From the NCBI GenBank assembly GCA_902493985.1, contig CABURR010000001.1, forward strand, positions 1 through 64,000: 64,000 nt of DNA, written 5' to 3'. Source of the stretch: an uncultured Collinsella sp. (GTDB taxonomy: Bacteria > Actinomycetota > Coriobacteriia > Coriobacteriales > Coriobacteriaceae). The notes beneath the pieces were generated by a model. The model did no database searches. It was not told where the DNA came from and worked only from the letters and a program-made list of their open reading frames with translations. Below are positions 35,865 to 44,996 of this stretch, one piece after another (the first letter of the stretch is position 1; every line of letters begins with the position of its first letter). A program made the translations under genes and the position numbers.

Positions 35865-37637
35865 TTAGAGCGCCTCCTCATCGAGCGGAGCGGCCATGGT
35901 GCCCTCGCCCGCAAGCGGAGACTTGTCGCGCCAGACGTTCTCGAACTGCTCCTTGTCGAGCACGTGGTCGCGCTTGGCGGCGACATCGGTCACCGTCACG
36001 CGGTCGGTGCAGGAGTAGCACGGATCGAGCGAGCCGACGATCAGCGCAGCGTCGCCCACGGTGTTGCCGCGGAACATGTAGCGCAGAACCGGCCAGTTGC
36101 TGTACGTGGCGGCCTTGGCGCGCCAGCGATAGCACTTCTGGTTATTGCCGAGCATGGCCCAGTGCACGTCCTCGCCGCGCGGCGCCTCGGTGGCGCCGAT
36201 AGCGTACTTGTGCGGGGTGTACTCCCAATCCGTGGTGAGGATGGGGCCCGACGGGCAGTTCTCGAGCATGGTCTCGATCATGTCGATCGAATCGTAGACC
36301 TCCTGGATACGCACGGCGGTACGGCCGAAGGCATCGCAGGTGTCGGCCGTGGCGGCGTGCATCTTTTGAACGTCCGGATCGGCGTAGCCGTCGAAGGGAT
36401 GGTCAAAGCGCACGTCGCGGGCATAGCCAGAGCCACGCATGAGCGGGCCGACCGGCGAGAAGTCGCGAGCGATCTTGCGGTCCAGAATGCCGATGCCACT
36501 CGTACGCTCAATAAAGTTGGGCGTGGAGAGCAAGACGTCGACGAGCTCCTGAACCTCGGAGCGCAGCTGGTGGATGGTCGTGAGCGTGGAGAGCTTCTGC
36601 TCGGCCAAAATGTCGCGACGCACGCCGCCGATCACGTTGAGACCGTAGGTCTTGCGGTGACCGGAGAGCTTCTCGGCCAGGTCCATAGACTTCTCGCGGA
36701 CGCGGAAGAACTGCTGGAAGCCGGAGTCGAAGCCGGTGTAGTGCGATGCGAGGCCAATATTGAGCAGGTGAGAGTGCAGACGCTCGACCTCGAGCATGAT
36801 GGCGCGGATGTACTGGGCGCGCGGCGGGACATGAATGCCCTGGGCGCGCTCGACGGCCTCGGCGTAGGCCACCGAGTGGGCGCAGCCGCAGATGCCGCAG
36901 ATGCGGTCGGCGAGGAACGTCACGGCGTCATAGTTCAGGCGCGTCTCGGCGACCTTCTCCATGCCGCGGTGCACGTAGAACAGACGGTAGTCGGCGTCGA
37001 CGATCGTCTCGCCCTCAACGAACAGGCGGAAGTGGCCGGGCTCGTCGGAGGTAATGTGCAACGGGCCCATGGGGACAAGCGTCGTCTCCTTGCCCTTGGT
37101 GTCGGCCAAGAACTCGTAGTTTTCCATGTCGCTCGCGGGGGCGGGGCGGAAACGGTAATCCATCGAATCCTTGCGCAACGGGTACAGCCCGCTGGGCCAA
37201 TCGTCGGGAAGCACCAGGCGACGGCGGTCGGGCAGACCCTCGGGAATCAGGCCAAACATATCGCGCAGCTCGCGCTCGCCCCACACGCAGGCGGGGACGA
37301 ACGGCGTCACGGACGGGAACGTCATCTTGGCGGGGTCGACCTCGGCACGCACGGTAACCCAGCCGGGGTCCTCCCCCTCCATGGAGATGACGTAGTACAC
37401 GGCGTAACGGCCGCACAGGCTGCGCTCGTCGTTGCCGACAATCACAGGAATCCAGCCGTAGCGCTCGTAATACAGGTAGTGGACGGCCTCGGGCAGACGG
37501 TCCAGCTTGACGGTGATCGTCAGCTGGTCCTCGCACTGCCATTCGACCTTCTCGATAGCGCCCGGCACTGCAGCACGCAGGGCCTCGACGTGGCTTTCGC
37601 AGCGACGAGCGTAGTCCTTCTTTTCAGGTTCTGCCAT
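35865..37637 (-). CDS. hyfG: Hydrogenase-4 large (Ni-Fe) subunit HyfG
   Basis: 590 residues. The first 170 match NuoC (30-kDa subunit), the rest NuoD/large subunit. Nickel ligands: RICGICGCAHS near residue 245 and DPCYSCTDR near 540. The 46 residues after that Arg should be removed by HycI, as known for HycE. It is the site of proton reduction to H2. It lies 4 bases behind hyfF. All four ligands are cysteines, so it is not a selenium enzyme. Confidence 0.96.
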   Translation of the reverse strand: MAEPEKKDYARRCESHVEALRAAVPGAIEKVEWQCEDQLTITVKLDRLPEAVHYLYYERYGWIPVIVGNDERSLCGRYAVYYVISMEGEDPGWVTVRAEVDPAKMTFPSVTPFVPACVWGERELRDMFGLIPEGLPDRRRLVLPDDWPSGLYPLRKDSMDYRFRPAPASDMENYEFLADTKGKETTLVPMGPLHITSDEPGHFRLFVEGETIVDADYRLFYVHRGMEKVAETRLNYDAVTFLADRICGICGCAHSVAYAEAVERAQGIHVPPRAQYIRAIMLEVERLHSHLLNIGLASHYTGFDSGFQQFFRVREKSMDLAEKLSGHRKTYGLNVIGGVRRDILAEQKLSTLTTIHQLRSEVQELVDVLLSTPNFIERTSGIGILDRKIARDFSPVGPLMRGSGYARDVRFDHPFDGYADPDVQKMHAATADTCDAFGRTAVRIQEVYDSIDMIETMLENCPSGPILTTDWEYTPHKYAIGATEAPRGEDVHWAMLGNNQKCYRWRAKAATYSNWPVLRYMFRGNTVGDAALIVGSLDPCYSCTDRVTVTDVAAKRDHVLDKEQFENVWRDKSPLAGEGTMAAPLDEEAL

Positions 37638-37641
37638 GGTG

Positions 37642-39207
37642 CTAATTCACCTCACTTGTCTTGGTCTGGGAACTGAACACCATGCGGTAGAGAGGGGCCT
37701 CGTGGAGCTCTTCGACGCTCTGGTTCAAAACGACGGACGTTGCATCCTCGACGCCGCTCGTGATGGCGACCGGGGTGGCGATACCGAACCACATGACCAC
37801 GATCGCGAGGGCGATCTCGGGGATGATCATGAGGGCGGGCACCTCGTGGCGCTTCATGCCCTCGGGCGCCTTGCCGAAGATGGACTTGAGCGCGATGCCG
37901 GTAAGGGCGAAGTACACGCCGGTGAGGCCGATGGCCACGAGCACGACCACCCAGATGGGACCGGACTGAACGCCGGCCACGAAGGTGAGGAACTCGGAGA
38001 TAAACAGGGCGAACGGCGGGAAGGCGGCGAGCGCGAGCAGGGCGATGATGGTGAGCGCTGCCGTGACGGGAGCGATCTCGACGACGCCCTTGATCTTGTT
38101 CAGGTCGCGGGTGTGGTAGATGTGCTGGATGTTACCGGCCATGCAGAAGGCGAGCGCCTTCGTGAAGCCGTGGAAGATGCAGTGCAGCAGGCAGGCGGCG
38201 ATACCGAGCGGGCCACCGATACCCAGGCACAGCGCGACCACGCCGACGTTGTCGACGGAGGAGTACGCGAAGCGGCGCTTGATATCGTCCTGCTTGAAGA
38301 TGCACAGGGCAGCCACCAGGATGGACAGCGTGCCCAGGATGAGCAGGAGCGTTCGCGGATAGGTGTCGCCCACCGTGATGATGGACAGGGAGTAGAAGCG
38401 GATGATCACCAGCATGGCGCACTTGAGCAGCACGCCCGAGAGCAGCGCGGAGACCGGGCTCGGAGCCTGGGAGTGCGCGTCGGGCAGCCAGGTGTGCATG
38501 GGAAACAGGCCCGCCTTGGTGCCGAAGCCGATGACGATGAACGCGAACGCGAGGCGCACGAGCATCGGGTCGAACTGGTCGGCGTAGGGCATGATGGAGG
38601 TGAGGAAGGCGGCCTCATGCGCGTTGGGCATGATATCGGCGGCGTTCGCGTAGATGAGCAGCGTGCCGAACAGGCCGAAGGCCACACCGGCGGTGCAGAC
38701 CATCGCGTACTTCCAAGACGCCTCGAGCGCCTGCTTGTTCTTGTAGATGCCCACGAGGAACACGGTCGACAGCGTAGTGGCCTCGACCGCCGCCCAGGTG
38801 AGGATGATGTTGTTGGACAGGCAGGCGAGCAGCATCGTGAAGACGAACAGGCTGAACAGCGCGTAGTACTGCTTGGTGCGCTCGGCCGGCATGGTCTTCT
38901 CCTCGATATCGATCTTGATATAGGAGATGGAGTACACGCCGGTGATGAACCCGATGATGCCTACCAGAAGGACGAAGATCGACGAGAGCGAATCGAGATG
39001 GAGCCACAGGCCCAAAGCGTCGATATTCTGCCCGCTCGAGAGCATGGTTCCCGCGGTGACGACCGAAAGGACAAGGGTCGCCGCGACGGAGATGGTGTTG
39101 AGCCCCGCGAAGACGTTGTAGGACGTCGTCTTGGGGAGCGCAGCCATAATCAGGGAGAACACGAGAGGACAAGCGAGCAGGGCGACCGTCAGCATTGAAA
39201 CATCCAT
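37642..39207 (-). CDS. hyfF: Hydrogenase-4 membrane subunit HyfF (antiporter-like)
   Basis: 521 residues with about 14 membrane segments, NuoL/M/N family (E. coli HyfF is 526). The conserved Lys/Glu of the proton path can be seen in FGTKAGLFPMHTWLPDAHSQ and HGFTKALAF. Such subunits may couple H2 formation to ion pumping. Starts 3 bases after hyfE. Confidence 0.93.
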   Translation of the reverse strand: MDVSMLTVALLACPLVFSLIMAALPKTTSYNVFAGLNTISVAATLVLSVVTAGTMLSSGQNIDALGLWLHLDSLSSIFVLLVGIIGFITGVYSISYIKIDIEEKTMPAERTKQYYALFSLFVFTMLLACLSNNIILTWAAVEATTLSTVFLVGIYKNKQALEASWKYAMVCTAGVAFGLFGTLLIYANAADIMPNAHEAAFLTSIMPYADQFDPMLVRLAFAFIVIGFGTKAGLFPMHTWLPDAHSQAPSPVSALLSGVLLKCAMLVIIRFYSLSIITVGDTYPRTLLLILGTLSILVAALCIFKQDDIKRRFAYSSVDNVGVVALCLGIGGPLGIAACLLHCIFHGFTKALAFCMAGNIQHIYHTRDLNKIKGVVEIAPVTAALTIIALLALAAFPPFALFISEFLTFVAGVQSGPIWVVVLVAIGLTGVYFALTGIALKSIFGKAPEGMKRHEVPALMIIPEIALAIVVMWFGIATPVAITSGVEDATSVVLNQSVEELHEAPLYRMVFSSQTKTSEVN

Positions 39208-39210
39208 GGC

Positions 39211-39864
39211 CTACCCCTTCAATTCGGTCAGGTCGTGGGAGTCGAGCGACTTGGTGTCGTTCCAAATCCTCACGACGACGGCGGACATGATGATGACGGC
39301 GAAGATGGCGTCGGTGGCGATGCCGATCTCGATGATCTCGGGGGCCGTGGGCGCGAGCAGGGCGAGCGTCACGTGGCTACCGTTCTCCATAAGGCAGTAC
39401 CCGAAGATTTGCTTGAGGATGTTGCGCTGGGAGATGATGCACGTGAGGCCGACGAAGAAGTGCGCGAAGCTGATGGCGAGGGCCGGAGTAGCCACCTCAG
39501 CGGTGGGCAGGCTCAGGCGCGTGACCACCGCGAAGCAGACGGCCACCTCCAGACCGGTGAGGATGATGGTCCAGGCCGGCTTGATGGAGGAGGTCAGCGT
39601 GCTATCGGCAGGCGAACCCATCTTCTTGTAGGCACGGTTGAGAATGAACGGAACGAGGATCACCTTGGTGACGAAGGCCGACGCGGCCCACATGAGAAGC
39701 TCGGTGGCACCGGTGGTGAGGCCCAGGGTGAGCAGCACGCCCACCAGGACAACCGACTGGATCGCGTACCACTTGATGGCGGACGGGATGGTCTTCGAGA
39801 CGACCACCATGGTGGAGGTCACGATCAGAAGACCGCCCAGGATATTGACTAACGAATAACCCAT
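39211..39864 (-). CDS. hyfE: Hydrogenase-4 membrane subunit HyfE
   Basis: 217 residues (E. coli 216), six or seven hydrophobic segments, NuoK-like end (IEIGIATDAIFAVIIMSAVV). Present in hydrogenase-4 but not in hydrogenase-3, so it helps to class the complex as Hyf. It lies between hyfD and hyfF with gaps of 10 and 3 bases. Confidence 0.92.
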   Translation of the reverse strand: MGYSLVNILGGLLIVTSTMVVVSKTIPSAIKWYAIQSVVLVGVLLTLGLTTGATELLMWAASAFVTKVILVPFILNRAYKKMGSPADSTLTSSIKPAWTIILTGLEVAVCFAVVTRLSLPTAEVATPALAISFAHFFVGLTCIISQRNILKQIFGYCLMENGSHVTLALLAPTAPEIIEIGIATDAIFAVIIMSAVVVRIWNDTKSLDSHDLTELKG

Positions 39865-39874
39865 GTCCTACCTC

Positions 39875-41332
39875 CTAACCCATCCAACTAGAGGACAGAG
39901 GACCGGCGACGACGACCATGATCATGAGGACGACGAACACGAACGCCATGGCGCGCGGAAGGGGCTGGCCGGCGGCCACGGTCTCGCTCGGCTCACCGGG
40001 CAGGACCTTACCCATCCAACGCAGGAACCATGCGAAGGTGGCGACGGTCTCGACGACCATGACGCACACGAGGACAAAGATGACCGTGTTGGTAGCACCA
40101 ACCGCGAAGCCACCGGAAATGATCTGGAACTTGGAAAAGAACGTGCTCATGGGGGGCACGCCGGCGATAGCGGTCGCGGCGACCGCAAAGCCCACGCCCG
40201 TGACCGGGTACTTCTTCATGAGGCCCTGGATCTTGGGCAGCATACGGGTTCCCAGCGTGAAGCTGAGAGAGCCAGCGATGAGGAAGAACAGGGTCTTGGT
40301 GAACGCGTGGTTGAAGATGTGCTCGACGGCGCCGTTAAACGCCATCTGGCTTCCGAACACGGAGAGGCCCAGGCCAAAGAACACGTAGGCGAGCTGCGCG
40401 ATCGTCGAGAAGGCGAGCAGGCGCTTCATATCCTTCTGGGGCAGGTACATGAGGAAGCCGAAGAGCATGGTCACGACGGCGTCGATGATGGCGACCCAAC
40501 CGACGATCTCGGGGATATCGCCGGCGCTCGCAAGAGCGCGGGCGAACACGCACACGCCGACCTTAACCATGGACGCGCCATGAAGGTAGGCGGAAACGGG
40601 CGTGGGGGCCTCCATTGCGGAGGGCAGCCACATGTAGAGCGGGAACTGGGCGGACTTGGCCCAAGCAGCGAACAGGATGAGCAGCAGCACGACGGTCTTC
40701 ATACCGGAATCGAGCTGGGAGATCGCGCTCAGCGCGAACGTGCCGGTTCCGGCGAACAGGAAGGCCGCGCCGATGTAGAGTCCCAGAGCGCCGATATGGG
40801 TGATGATGAGCGCCTTCATACCGGCCTTCTTGGCCGTGGGCGTCATGTAGTAGCTGATGAGGCCCCAGGAGCACACACCGGTGATCTCGAAGAAAACGAG
40901 CTGGCCGACGATGGTGGAGCTGTAGGCGAGACCGGCCATGGCGCCGATGAACGTGGAGAAGTACACGTAGAAGCGACGACGGGGCGCGTCGGGATGCTCC
41001 TTATTCTTATCGCTCATGTACGGGAACGAATAGATGACGACGAGCAGGCCGATAGCGACGAACGCGGGTGCGAGCAGCGTGCTCATCCGGTCGAATATGA
41101 AGCCCATGACCAAGGTCTGGCCCATACTCGCCCAGGTTACATCGACCGCGTTCATGCCGTTTCCGGCAAACGTCGCGGCCAAGCCAACGGAAGCGACCGT
41201 GGCGATGCCGCCGGCAAAGGCGCAGATCCATTTAGCGTAGGGACGCGGCAGCATGACGATGAGCAGGGAGCCCAGCATGGGGACGGCGATCGCCACCATG
41301 GCAAAGAGGGACAAGCTCGATTCGATTGACAT
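39875..41332 (-). CDS. hyfD: Hydrogenase-4 membrane subunit HyfD (antiporter-like)
   Basis: 485 residues (E. coli 479), NuoL/M/N family with about 14 membrane segments. AAWAKSAQFPLYMWLPSAME and HAFTKTLFFLIAGSL carry the conserved proton-path lysines. One of three antiporter-like subunits in this operon (with HyfB and HyfF). Confidence 0.93.
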   Translation of the reverse strand: MSIESSLSLFAMVAIAVPMLGSLLIVMLPRPYAKWICAFAGGIATVASVGLAATFAGNGMNAVDVTWASMGQTLVMGFIFDRMSTLLAPAFVAIGLLVVIYSFPYMSDKNKEHPDAPRRRFYVYFSTFIGAMAGLAYSSTIVGQLVFFEITGVCSWGLISYYMTPTAKKAGMKALIITHIGALGLYIGAAFLFAGTGTFALSAISQLDSGMKTVVLLLILFAAWAKSAQFPLYMWLPSAMEAPTPVSAYLHGASMVKVGVCVFARALASAGDIPEIVGWVAIIDAVVTMLFGFLMYLPQKDMKRLLAFSTIAQLAYVFFGLGLSVFGSQMAFNGAVEHIFNHAFTKTLFFLIAGSLSFTLGTRMLPKIQGLMKKYPVTGVGFAVAATAIAGVPPMSTFFSKFQIISGGFAVGATNTVIFVLVCVMVVETVATFAWFLRWMGKVLPGEPSETVAAGQPLPRAMAFVFVVLMIMVVVAGPLSSSWMG

Positions 41333-41348
41333 AGTTTCTCCCTTCTCC

Positions 41349-42272
41349 CTACACGCCTACGACGACGAAGACGAACGCGAGGACCGCGATGCCGACGACG
41401 GCCCAGGTCTGGTTACCGAGCACCTTGAAGCGCGAACGGGAAACGGAGTTCTCGAGCACGCCGCAGACGACGAAATCGACCAGGCACTTGACGAGGAAGA
41501 CGACGGCGCCCACGAGAGCGGTGACGCCGATGGTCGCGGGCTCTCCCCAGGGGATGAAGATGGAGGTGAACCAAGCGACGACCACGACCTGCTTCATGCC
41601 CATGGCGAGCTTCATCATGGCCAGGGACGGGCCGGAGAGCTCGGCGAGCGGGCCCTCCTGGAGCTCCTGCTCGGCTTCGGCCTGATCGAACGGAAGCTTG
41701 CCGAGCTCCATGTAACAGGCGGCCGCGAAGGCGACGCCGGCGAGGATAACGGCGATGACGCTCGAGACGTTGCCCGTAACGATGTGCTGACCCATGGTCG
41801 CAATGTCCGTGGAGCCGCACACGATGGCGACGGTGAACAGCGCGATGAGCATGGACGGCTCGATGAGCACGCTCATGAGGAGCTCGCGGATACCGCCGAA
41901 GCCCGCGTAGGCGTTGGAGGAATCCACGCCGGACAGCGCGAAGAAGAAGCGGGACAGCGCGAGCGCGTACATGATGGTGATGGCGTCACCAAAGACGGGC
42001 ATGGGGCTCTGGAGCGTGAACATGGGCAGGCCCATGGCGAGCATAAACGACACCGCGAGGAACAGCGGCGGCATGATGCGCAGCACGAAGCTCGAGTCGG
42101 AACTCACGGACTCGGGACGCGCCATGAGCTTCGCGAGGTCCCGGTAATCCTGAAGGATGGACGGACCGCGGCGATTGTGCATCTTCGCGCGAATCACACG
42201 GGCGAGGCCGGAGAAGAAGGGCGCGACCAGCATGACCACGAGGCCCTGCGCCATCGCAAGAACGATGTTCAT
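41349..42272 (-). CDS. hyfC: Hydrogenase-4 membrane subunit HyfC (NuoH-like)
   Basis: 307 residues (E. coli 315), eight membrane segments. RRGPSILQDYRDLAKLMARP and LPFDQAEAEQELQEGPLAEL are the NuoH/HycD signatures that face the hydrogenase module. It anchors the soluble arm to the membrane. It lies 17 bases behind hyfB. Confidence 0.95.
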   Translation of the reverse strand: MNIVLAMAQGLVVMLVAPFFSGLARVIRAKMHNRRGPSILQDYRDLAKLMARPESVSSDSSFVLRIMPPLFLAVSFMLAMGLPMFTLQSPMPVFGDAITIMYALALSRFFFALSGVDSSNAYAGFGGIRELLMSVLIEPSMLIALFTVAIVCGSTDIATMGQHIVTGNVSSVIAVILAGVAFAAACYMELGKLPFDQAEAEQELQEGPLAELSGPSLAMMKLAMGMKQVVVVAWFTSIFIPWGEPATIGVTALVGAVVFLVKCLVDFVVCGVLENSVSRSRFKVLGNQTWAVVGIAVLAFVFVVVGV

Positions 42273-42289
42273 AATATCCTCTCCCCTCT

Positions 42290-44308
42290 CTAGACCATGA
42301 CCACGGCGAGCACGAGGAAGACCACGAGCGCCGCGACGATGTAGCAGATGTATACGGAGTAGTTGCCGCCCTCGATCTTGGAGGCGAGGCCGGCCAGCTT
42401 GTCGGCACCCTCGCTCGGTGCATCAACCAGGAAACGGTCGGGCAGGGGCTCGACGCCCTGGGCGACACCGGTGAGCTTCTGGAACACGTGCGCGATGGAC
42501 CAGCAGATCTTGGTGCATACCTCGCGCAGGGTGTAGAGCGGGCCCATGAAGAGTTCGACGTCGGACGCGAAGCTCGTGGCGACGACGGGCATGTGCTCGT
42601 TGGGCTCGTAGCCGCACGCCCAAGGGTCGGTCTTCTTAGCGGGGGCCTTGGCGCCGAGGCAGGACCTCAACGCGAACGCGAGGCCGGTGAGGACCACGAG
42701 CGCGATGGCGATCGCGGGGGTGGAGGTGGCGGCACCGGAAATCTCGTTCACGAGAGACACGCCCGAGGTGGCTGTGACGGCGGAGCCGGCAAGCACGCTC
42801 TGGGCGACGTCGCCCAGAACCGGGGCGATGACCGGGGAGCCGATTCCCAGTACCACGCAGATGGCCGCGAGGAGCATCTGCGAGAACAACATCGGAGCCG
42901 GGGACTCCTTGGCGTTCGCGGCCTCCTGGGAACGAGGGCTGCTCGCGAACGAGACGCCGTAGGCCTTCACGAAGCACGTGACGGCCAGGGCACCGGTGAT
43001 GGCGAGGGCGGCCGCGGAGGCGACGGCGAATACCATGACGACCGGGTCGGAGAGCGTCGAGATGTTGAACAGGGACTGGTAGGTGAACCACTCGGAAACG
43101 AAGCCGTTGAGCGGCGGGATGGCCGAGATGGCAAGGGCACCGATGAGGAAGCAGACGGCCGTGACCGGCATGCGGCGGAACAGACCGCCCATCTTCTCCA
43201 TGTTGCGCGTACCCGTGGCATAGAGCAGGGAGCCCGCGCCGAGGAACAGCTCGCCCTTGAACATGGCGTGGTTGAGCGTGTGGTAGAGGGCGGCCATGAG
43301 CGCAATCGTCGCGATGACGTCGTTGCCCAGGGCGTGCGCCGTCATGGACGCGCCGACACCGAGCAAGATGATGCCGATGTTCTCGACGGAGTGATAGGCA
43401 AGCAGGCGCTTGATGTCGTGCTCGTGGAGGGCGTAGACGACACCCAGGACCGACGAGATGGATCCGAAGACCAGGACCATGAGGCCCCACCAGAGCTGGA
43501 CGCCCGAACCCGCGAGCAGGTCGAGACCGACCTTGAGGATTCCCAGGATGCCGATCTTGATCATGCCGCCGGACATGAGGGCGGACACGTTGGACGGCGC
43601 CTCGGGGTGCGCCTGGGGCAGCCAGGAGTGCAGCGGAATGATACCGGCCTTCGCGCCAAATCCGAAGAACGCGAGGACGAAGCACGCGGAGGAGACGGCG
43701 GGTCCAAAGTCATGCGTACGGAAATCACTGAAGCTGAAGGAACCGCCCACGCCGTTGGTCATGAGCAGGAAGCTCGCCATGATGAGAACGAAGCCCACGT
43801 GCGCGATGACGAAGTAGAGCCAACCGCCCCTAATGGAGTTCTTGTTCTCCTCGATAACGACAAGGAAGTAGCTCGTAAGGGACATGAGCTCAAAGGCGAC
43901 CAGGAACCAGAACACGTTGTCGGCGGTGATGACGAGCATCATCGAGGCGACGAAGGTGTTCATAAAGAAGCCGGCGCGCCCGACCTTGCCCGGGTACTCG
44001 TCGAAGTAGGACAGACCGTAGATGAAGCCCGCAAAGGCGAGAATCGAGATGAGGACCACGATCAGGCCCGCAAGGCCGTTGAGCAAGAGCTCGAGACGGG
44101 CGAACGGGAAGAAGAAGACCGTGTTGAGGGACGAAACGTCGCCAAGCACGGCCTCGAGGCCCGCGATGAACGACAGCACGGCCGCGACGGCGCCGATCAG
44201 GCAGCCGGCGGTCTTGGCGGCGTTGTCGGCCTTAATCAGCAGAACCGAGGCGAGCGCACCGATGCACGAGACGGCAAGCGATGCGATAAACAGCGTCATG
44301 CTATCCAT
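42290..44308 (-). CDS. hyfB: Hydrogenase-4 membrane subunit HyfB (NuoL-like)
   Basis: 672 residues, the same length as E. coli HyfB. Roughly 16 membrane segments; FGAKAGIIPLHSWLPQAHPE and HAMFKGELFLGAG hold the proton-path residues. Its ATG overlaps the hyfA end by 8 bases, with GGGAG before it. Third antiporter-like subunit of the complex. Confidence 0.95.
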   Translation of the reverse strand: MDSMTLFIASLAVSCIGALASVLLIKADNAAKTAGCLIGAVAAVLSFIAGLEAVLGDVSSLNTVFFFPFARLELLLNGLAGLIVVLISILAFAGFIYGLSYFDEYPGKVGRAGFFMNTFVASMMLVITADNVFWFLVAFELMSLTSYFLVVIEENKNSIRGGWLYFVIAHVGFVLIMASFLLMTNGVGGSFSFSDFRTHDFGPAVSSACFVLAFFGFGAKAGIIPLHSWLPQAHPEAPSNVSALMSGGMIKIGILGILKVGLDLLAGSGVQLWWGLMVLVFGSISSVLGVVYALHEHDIKRLLAYHSVENIGIILLGVGASMTAHALGNDVIATIALMAALYHTLNHAMFKGELFLGAGSLLYATGTRNMEKMGGLFRRMPVTAVCFLIGALAISAIPPLNGFVSEWFTYQSLFNISTLSDPVVMVFAVASAAALAITGALAVTCFVKAYGVSFASSPRSQEAANAKESPAPMLFSQMLLAAICVVLGIGSPVIAPVLGDVAQSVLAGSAVTATSGVSLVNEISGAATSTPAIAIALVVLTGLAFALRSCLGAKAPAKKTDPWACGYEPNEHMPVVATSFASDVELFMGPLYTLREVCTKICWSIAHVFQKLTGVAQGVEPLPDRFLVDAPSEGADKLAGLASKIEGGNYSVYICYIVAALVVFLVLAVVMV

Positions 44309-44918
44309 TGTTTACGCTCCCTTCTGCTTTCTCGGACAGACCCTGGGCCACAGCGGTAACGTCGACGACCGGACCGTTTTCGATCGAGCGCAGGCGCTTG
44401 GCCTCGTCGAGCTCGCGATCGGCCGCGCCGCCCATGACGGTCAGCGCCTTGGTGGGGCACGCCGCCACACAATGCGGACCGTCCGGATCGAAGGCGCACA
44501 GGTCGCACTTAACAGCGCAGGTGTACTGGCCGGGAGCCCACGTAAGCAGGCTGCTCAGGGACTTAGGATACGAAGGCGTCGGGTCGCACATGCCTGCGAC
44601 ACCGGCGATAGACGTGCCATCGGGATGGATGGCTCCGAAGGGGCACGCGATGGCGCACAGCCTGCACCCGATGCACTCCTGCTCCTTGACGTGGATGCGA
44701 TCGCCATCGTGCTCGATGGCATTCACCGGGCAGACCTCGGCGCAGGGGGCACCCTCGCAATGGTGGCAGGCAAGGGCGGCCGAAATACCGCCGGTCTTCA
44801 CGAGCGCCAGGCGCGGCGTATCCTGAAGACCCTGCATCCGGTGGGCGTCGGCACAGGCGGACTGGCATGTTCCGCAGCCGATGCACCTCTCCGGGTTGAT
44901 GTCGATGAAGCGGTTCAT
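44301..44918 (-). CDS. hyfA: Hydrogenase-4 iron-sulfur subunit HyfA
   Basis: 205 residues from ATG 44918 (AAGGAAG upstream), matching E. coli HyfA in length; a GTG at 44924 is the alternative. Four cysteine clusters: CIGCGTCQSACADAH, CHHCEGAPCAEVCPVN, CIGCRLCAIACPFG and CDLC ... CVAACPTKA. It carries electrons from the formate dehydrogenase to the hydrogenase arm. First of the hyf genes, 78 bases after fdhF. Confidence 0.94.
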   Translation of the reverse strand: MNRFIDINPERCIGCGTCQSACADAHRMQGLQDTPRLALVKTGGISAALACHHCEGAPCAEVCPVNAIEHDGDRIHVKEQECIGCRLCAIACPFGAIHPDGTSIAGVAGMCDPTPSYPKSLSSLLTWAPGQYTCAVKCDLCAFDPDGPHCVAACPTKALTVMGGAADRELDEAKRLRSIENGPVVDVTAVAQGLSEKAEGSVNNG

Positions 44919-44940
44919 CCCCACTTCCTTTCAAAATAAC

Positions 44941-44975
44941 GGGCCGGGCTCCCGAACGTACGGGACGCCCGGCCC
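44941..44975 (-). promoter_or_regulatory. Intercistronic hairpin between fdhF and hyfA
   Basis: GGGCCGGGCGTCCCG and CGGGAGCCCGGCCC pair around TACGTT. The T tract that follows on the minus strand is poor (GTTATTTTG). It may partly attenuate, or mark an RNA-processing point that sets different fdhF and hyf levels. Confidence 0.5.
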
Positions 44976-44996
44976 AAAAAGCCAACGAGAACGGGA

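Noticed and set aside
35147..35986. hyfH with the longer start at 35986
   Set aside because: The extra 41 residues are a shadow of the hyfG end; ATG 35863 has GAGGAGG at the right distance and matches HycF.
35865..37637. HyfG as a [NiFeSe] hydrogenase
   Set aside because: All nickel ligands are cysteine codons (RICGIC and DPCYSC); no TGA is present in frame.
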